From an uncultured Draconibacterium sp. (GTDB lineage Bacteria > Bacteroidota > Bacteroidia > Bacteroidales > Prolixibacteraceae), in assembly GCF_963675065.1 (NCBI RefSeq), contig NZ_OY775906.1, positions 164,001-228,000 on the forward strand: a stretch of DNA of 64,000 nt. Reading direction: 5' to 3'. Shown in pieces: positions 61,911 to 64,000 of the stretch; position 1 is the stretch's first letter, and every line of letters begins with the position of its first letter. Below the pieces are notes generated by a model. The model searched no databases. It was given only the letters and a program-made list of their open reading frames with translations, and had not been told where the DNA came from. Made by a program: the position numbers and the translations under genes.

Positions 61911-63202
61911 TTGCTTGCTGAGAATCGCAGCAATAAATATCCTAATAATCCTGCCACGAATGATCCGAGTAAAATTCCAATTTTAGCTGAATCAATAAGA
62001 ACCTCATCAGTAAACGCCAGGTTATTAATAAACAATGACATTGTAAATCCAAGTCCGCCAAGGAAGGATACGCCTGCCAAACTCATAAAGTTTACATTCT
62101 TAGGTAGTTCTGAAATTTTGAACTTTATTGCCAGAAACGAAATAACAAATATTCCCACAAATTTTCCAATTATCAGGCTAAGCCCAATGTTACTTGCCAG
62201 AACGGTGTTGGTATCGCCCGAAAAACTAAATACTACTCCGGCATTTGCAAAAGCAAATAATGGTAGAATGATAAAAGCTACCCACCCATGCAAACTGTGT
62301 TCGAGAAATTGAAGTGGAGACGCTGTTTTTTCGGTAAGTTCTTCCATCTCTTCAATGGCATTTAATTGCTTGTGGCTGAGCATTGTTTTGTCCTTGCCTT
62401 GCTTTTGGCATTCTTCCATGAACCCATCAAGAATTTCCTGCCCTTTGTCGTAAAAAGTAGTGGTTTTTATGTGGCGCTGAATTGGAATGGTAAGTGCCAG
62501 TAATACTCCGGCAATTGTAGCGTGGATACCAGATTTCAGGAACAGAACCCAAACTATAACACCTGCAATAAAGAAGAAATATTTAGAATAAAGTTTAAAA
62601 CGCGAGAGAAGAGCAAGAAGAGCAACGATGGCTAATCCAATTATGATATTGGCCCAAATTAATTTTGAGCTATAGAAGAAGGCAATTACTAAAACGGCGC
62701 CCAAATCATCTATAATTGCAAAAGCCATTAAAAAAATCTTTAATCCTACCGGTACACGCTTGCCCAGCAAGGTTAAAATACCTAATGAAAATGCGATATC
62801 AGTGGCCATGGGGATACCCCATCCATCCATTCCTGCCTTTCCTTGATTTAAGGCTACAAAAAGAGCAGCCGGGAAAACCATACCGCCAATGGCTGCAACA
62901 ATGGGTAACGAAGCTTTTTTAAGATCGCTTAATTCTCCAATTAAAACTTCGCGTTTTATTTCAAGGCCAATAACAAAAAAGAAAATGGCCATTAATCCAT
63001 CGTTTATCCATTTTAATATTGGTTTTGAAAGTTCAAATCCAGGCAGGCTAATGGTTATGTAATTTTTCCAGAAACCCAAGAAAGCTTCACTTAAACCTGA
63101 GTTTGCAAGAATAAGAGCAGCAATGGAAGCCGAAAATAAAACGATACTACTTGATGTTTCAAGCCTTATAAATCGGTGGATAGGATCTTTTATAAAATTC
63201 AT
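61889..63202 (-). CDS. nhaA: Na+/H+ antiporter NhaA
   Basis: A 437-residue inner-membrane antiporter with about 12 hydrophobic segments. The ATG at 63202 (MNFIKDPIHRFIRLETSSS) is chosen since it matches the family opening; an earlier ATG would add 29 residues. The sodium-binding Asp pair is in FAIIDDLGAVLVIAFFYSS, and GVALNQGKAGMDGWGIPMATDIAFSLGIL carries the conserved ATDIAF part. It exports sodium in exchange for protons and is important for saline or alkaline conditions. The stop region lies within the bidirectional terminator. Confidence 0.95.
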   Translation of the reverse strand: MNFIKDPIHRFIRLETSSSIVLFSASIAALILANSGLSEAFLGFWKNYITISLPGFELSKPILKWINDGLMAIFFFVIGLEIKREVLIGELSDLKKASLPIVAAIGGMVFPAALFVALNQGKAGMDGWGIPMATDIAFSLGILTLLGKRVPVGLKIFLMAFAIIDDLGAVLVIAFFYSSKLIWANIIIGLAIVALLALLSRFKLYSKYFFFIAGVIVWVLFLKSGIHATIAGVLLALTIPIQRHIKTTTFYDKGQEILDGFMEECQKQGKDKTMLSHKQLNAIEEMEELTEKTASPLQFLEHSLHGWVAFIILPLFAFANAGVVFSFSGDTNTVLASNIGLSLIIGKFVGIFVISFLAIKFKISELPKNVNFMSLAGVSFLGGLGFTMSLFINNLAFTDEVLIDSAKIGILLGSFVAGLLGYLLLRFSASKKNPSAN

Positions 63203-63481
63203 TCTAATAATTTTTAGTGGAACGTAAAATCCATTTGTTTGTTTAATTGCTATGTGGAAATTTAAAAATAATACTTCATTGGGCAGCAAAATAAGAAAAA
63301 GCTATGTTTCTCTTGTTTTTAGCCTGAACTGTTCACAAATTATTAACAACCTGAATGGGAAAAGGGAATGGTATGGCTTCCAGGTAAGATCATAAATAAC
63401 AGAAATAAATGTTAGTACAATGGAATATCTAAAGCAATCTTAATTTTTTTCAATAATATGATTTAAAACACAATTATATTG

Positions 63482-63512
63482 TTGACTTATATAAATAAAT
63501 GCAATACTTTAG
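63482..63512 (+). promoter_or_regulatory. Candidate promoter for the SPFH gene
   Basis: TTG at 63482-63484 and TACTTTAG at 63505-63512 (one mismatch to TAnnTTTG) are spaced by 20 bases. Confidence 0.45.
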
Positions 63513-63514
63513 TG

Positions 63515-63536
63515 ATATCAAAATAATATCAAAATA
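63515..63536 (+). repeat. Two exact 11-base tandem repeats near the SPFH promoter
   Basis: ATATCAAAATA occurs twice without gap just after the candidate -7 box; the first copy lies within a TGATATCA palindrome. An operator role is possible. Confidence 0.5.
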
Positions 63537-63552
63537 CTAAATAATTAATGTC

Positions 63553-64000
63553 ATGGAAAAACAACATTCTGCTTTATCTGGTTACATGTTTCTGTTTTTG
63601 GAGTTAATATTACTGGGAGTTATCATTTTTGGTTTTATTGGGGGAATGATTGTTCCGGCAATTCTGCTAATTCCGGTGTTTATTCTTGTTGCCATTGGTT
63701 TTACCGTGGTCGACCCCAATCAAAGTTGTGTAATGATTTTATTTGGTGCATACAAAGGCACTATTAAAACCAACGGATTTTACTGGGTGAATCCTTTTTA
63801 TGTTCGAAAGAAAATCTCGCTTCGTGCACGAAATTTCGACAGCGAGCCCATTAAGGTGAACGATAAATTGGGTAACCCTATAATGATTGGGTTGGTTCTG
63901 GTTTGGAAGGTAGACGAAACTTACCGGGCTGCTTTTGGTGTGGATGAATTCGAACATTTTGTAGTAGTGCAAAGCGAGGCCGCCTTACGAAAACTGGCGG
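63553..64000 (+). CDS. SPFH/Band 7-domain membrane protein, cut by window edge
   Basis: About 149 residues are visible from the ATG at 63553 (MEKQHSALSGYMFLFLELILL). Two hydrophobic segments (about 11-33 and 34-52) precede an SPFH domain that starts near VVDPNQSCVMILFGAYKGTIKTNGFYWVNPFY and continues with ISLRARNFDSEPIKVNDKLGNPIMIGLVLVWKVDET. This is the pattern of stomatin/flotillin-like proteins with an N-terminal membrane anchor, which form scaffolds in the membrane and often affect protein quality control. The C-terminal part is missing. Confidence 0.88.
   Translation, partial: MEKQHSALSGYMFLFLELILLGVIIFGFIGGMIVPAILLIPVFILVAIGFTVVDPNQSCVMILFGAYKGTIKTNGFYWVNPFYVRKKISLRARNFDSEPIKVNDKLGNPIMIGLVLVWKVDETYRAAFGVDEFEHFVVVQSEAALRKLA

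Larger units (their letters stand above)
63203..63552. other. Divergent intergenic region before the SPFH gene
   Basis: A 350-base gap between divergent genes, without a credible gene. Its left part (to 63440) shows nothing clear; the right end has a candidate promoter and an 11-base tandem repeat. Confidence 0.5.

Noticed and set aside
1..64000. Search for mobile elements, defence systems, tRNA and rRNA genes
   Set aside because: No transposase, integrase, restriction, toxin-antitoxin, CRISPR or stable RNA gene was recognised; gaps are short or filled by repeats and terminators.

Overview
The window looks like a chromosomal segment of a Bacteroidota (Bacteroidetes) bacterium. Markers seen are a SusC/SusD pair with its own sigma/anti-sigma pair, a type IX secretion (T9SS) C-terminal sorting domain, PorP/SprF and PorG-like proteins, GIN-domain proteins, GT3 glycogen synthase, KorAB, and promoter-like TAnnTTTG boxes instead of obvious Shine-Dalgarno sites. 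The overall mix recalls the Marinilabiliales/Prolixibacteraceae side of the phylum; that placement is an inference. No tRNA, rRNA, CRISPR array, transposase, integrase or phage gene was seen.

Layout. 0-8 kb: a truncated gene, a hairpin-rich gap, a secreted protein, a LytS-type sensor pair (the second copy degenerate) with a LytTR regulator, a class IV aminotransferase and an iron alcohol dehydrogenase. 8-16 kb: a GIN-domain protein, exported S9 and M14 peptidases, a TlpA-like lipoprotein, then an oxidoreductase overlapping malQ. 16-29 kb: a hydrolase, pdxJ, a CBS protein, nadK, and the envelope-biogenesis run porG-like/uppS/bamA/skp/skp, then GT3 glycogen synthase and murI. 28-34.6 kb: a kinase/nucleotidyltransferase/gamma-carbonic-anhydrase-like operon and korAB. 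34.7-46.6 kb: a polysaccharide utilization locus (sigma, FecR, STN-SusC, SusD, GH95 fucosidase, a repeat protein and a type B carboxylesterase) aimed probably at fucosylated glycans. 46.7-50.4 kb: pabC-like, pabB, YggS and a dihydroorotate-dehydrogenase-like protein. 50.4-55.6 kb: a T9SS-exported lectin/PKD protein convergent with two PorP/SprF proteins and a HEAT-like protein. 55.7-64 kb: MATE transporter, OsmC, uvrA, an ECF sigma factor with a 62-aa companion, NhaA and a truncated SPFH protein.

How the parts fit. The BamA/Skp/UppS/PorG set builds the outer membrane, into which SusCD, PorP/SprF and exported enzymes are placed. MalQ and glycogen synthase suggest alpha-glucan storage and turnover. 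The PUL carries the sigma/anti-sigma/STN-receptor arrangement expected for substrate-induced transcription, with its fucosidase set off behind two terminator-like hairpins.

Most genes are ordinary for the phylum. I did not find a clear new defence or mobile system. The most interesting items are the catalytically degenerate second sensor kinase, the Gly/Tyr repeat insertion in BamA, the lectin-bearing T9SS cargo beside two PorP/SprF genes, near-identical terminators bracketing the sigma-FecR-SusCD block, a series of hairpins at 318-489, and dispersed phrase-like intergenic repeats.
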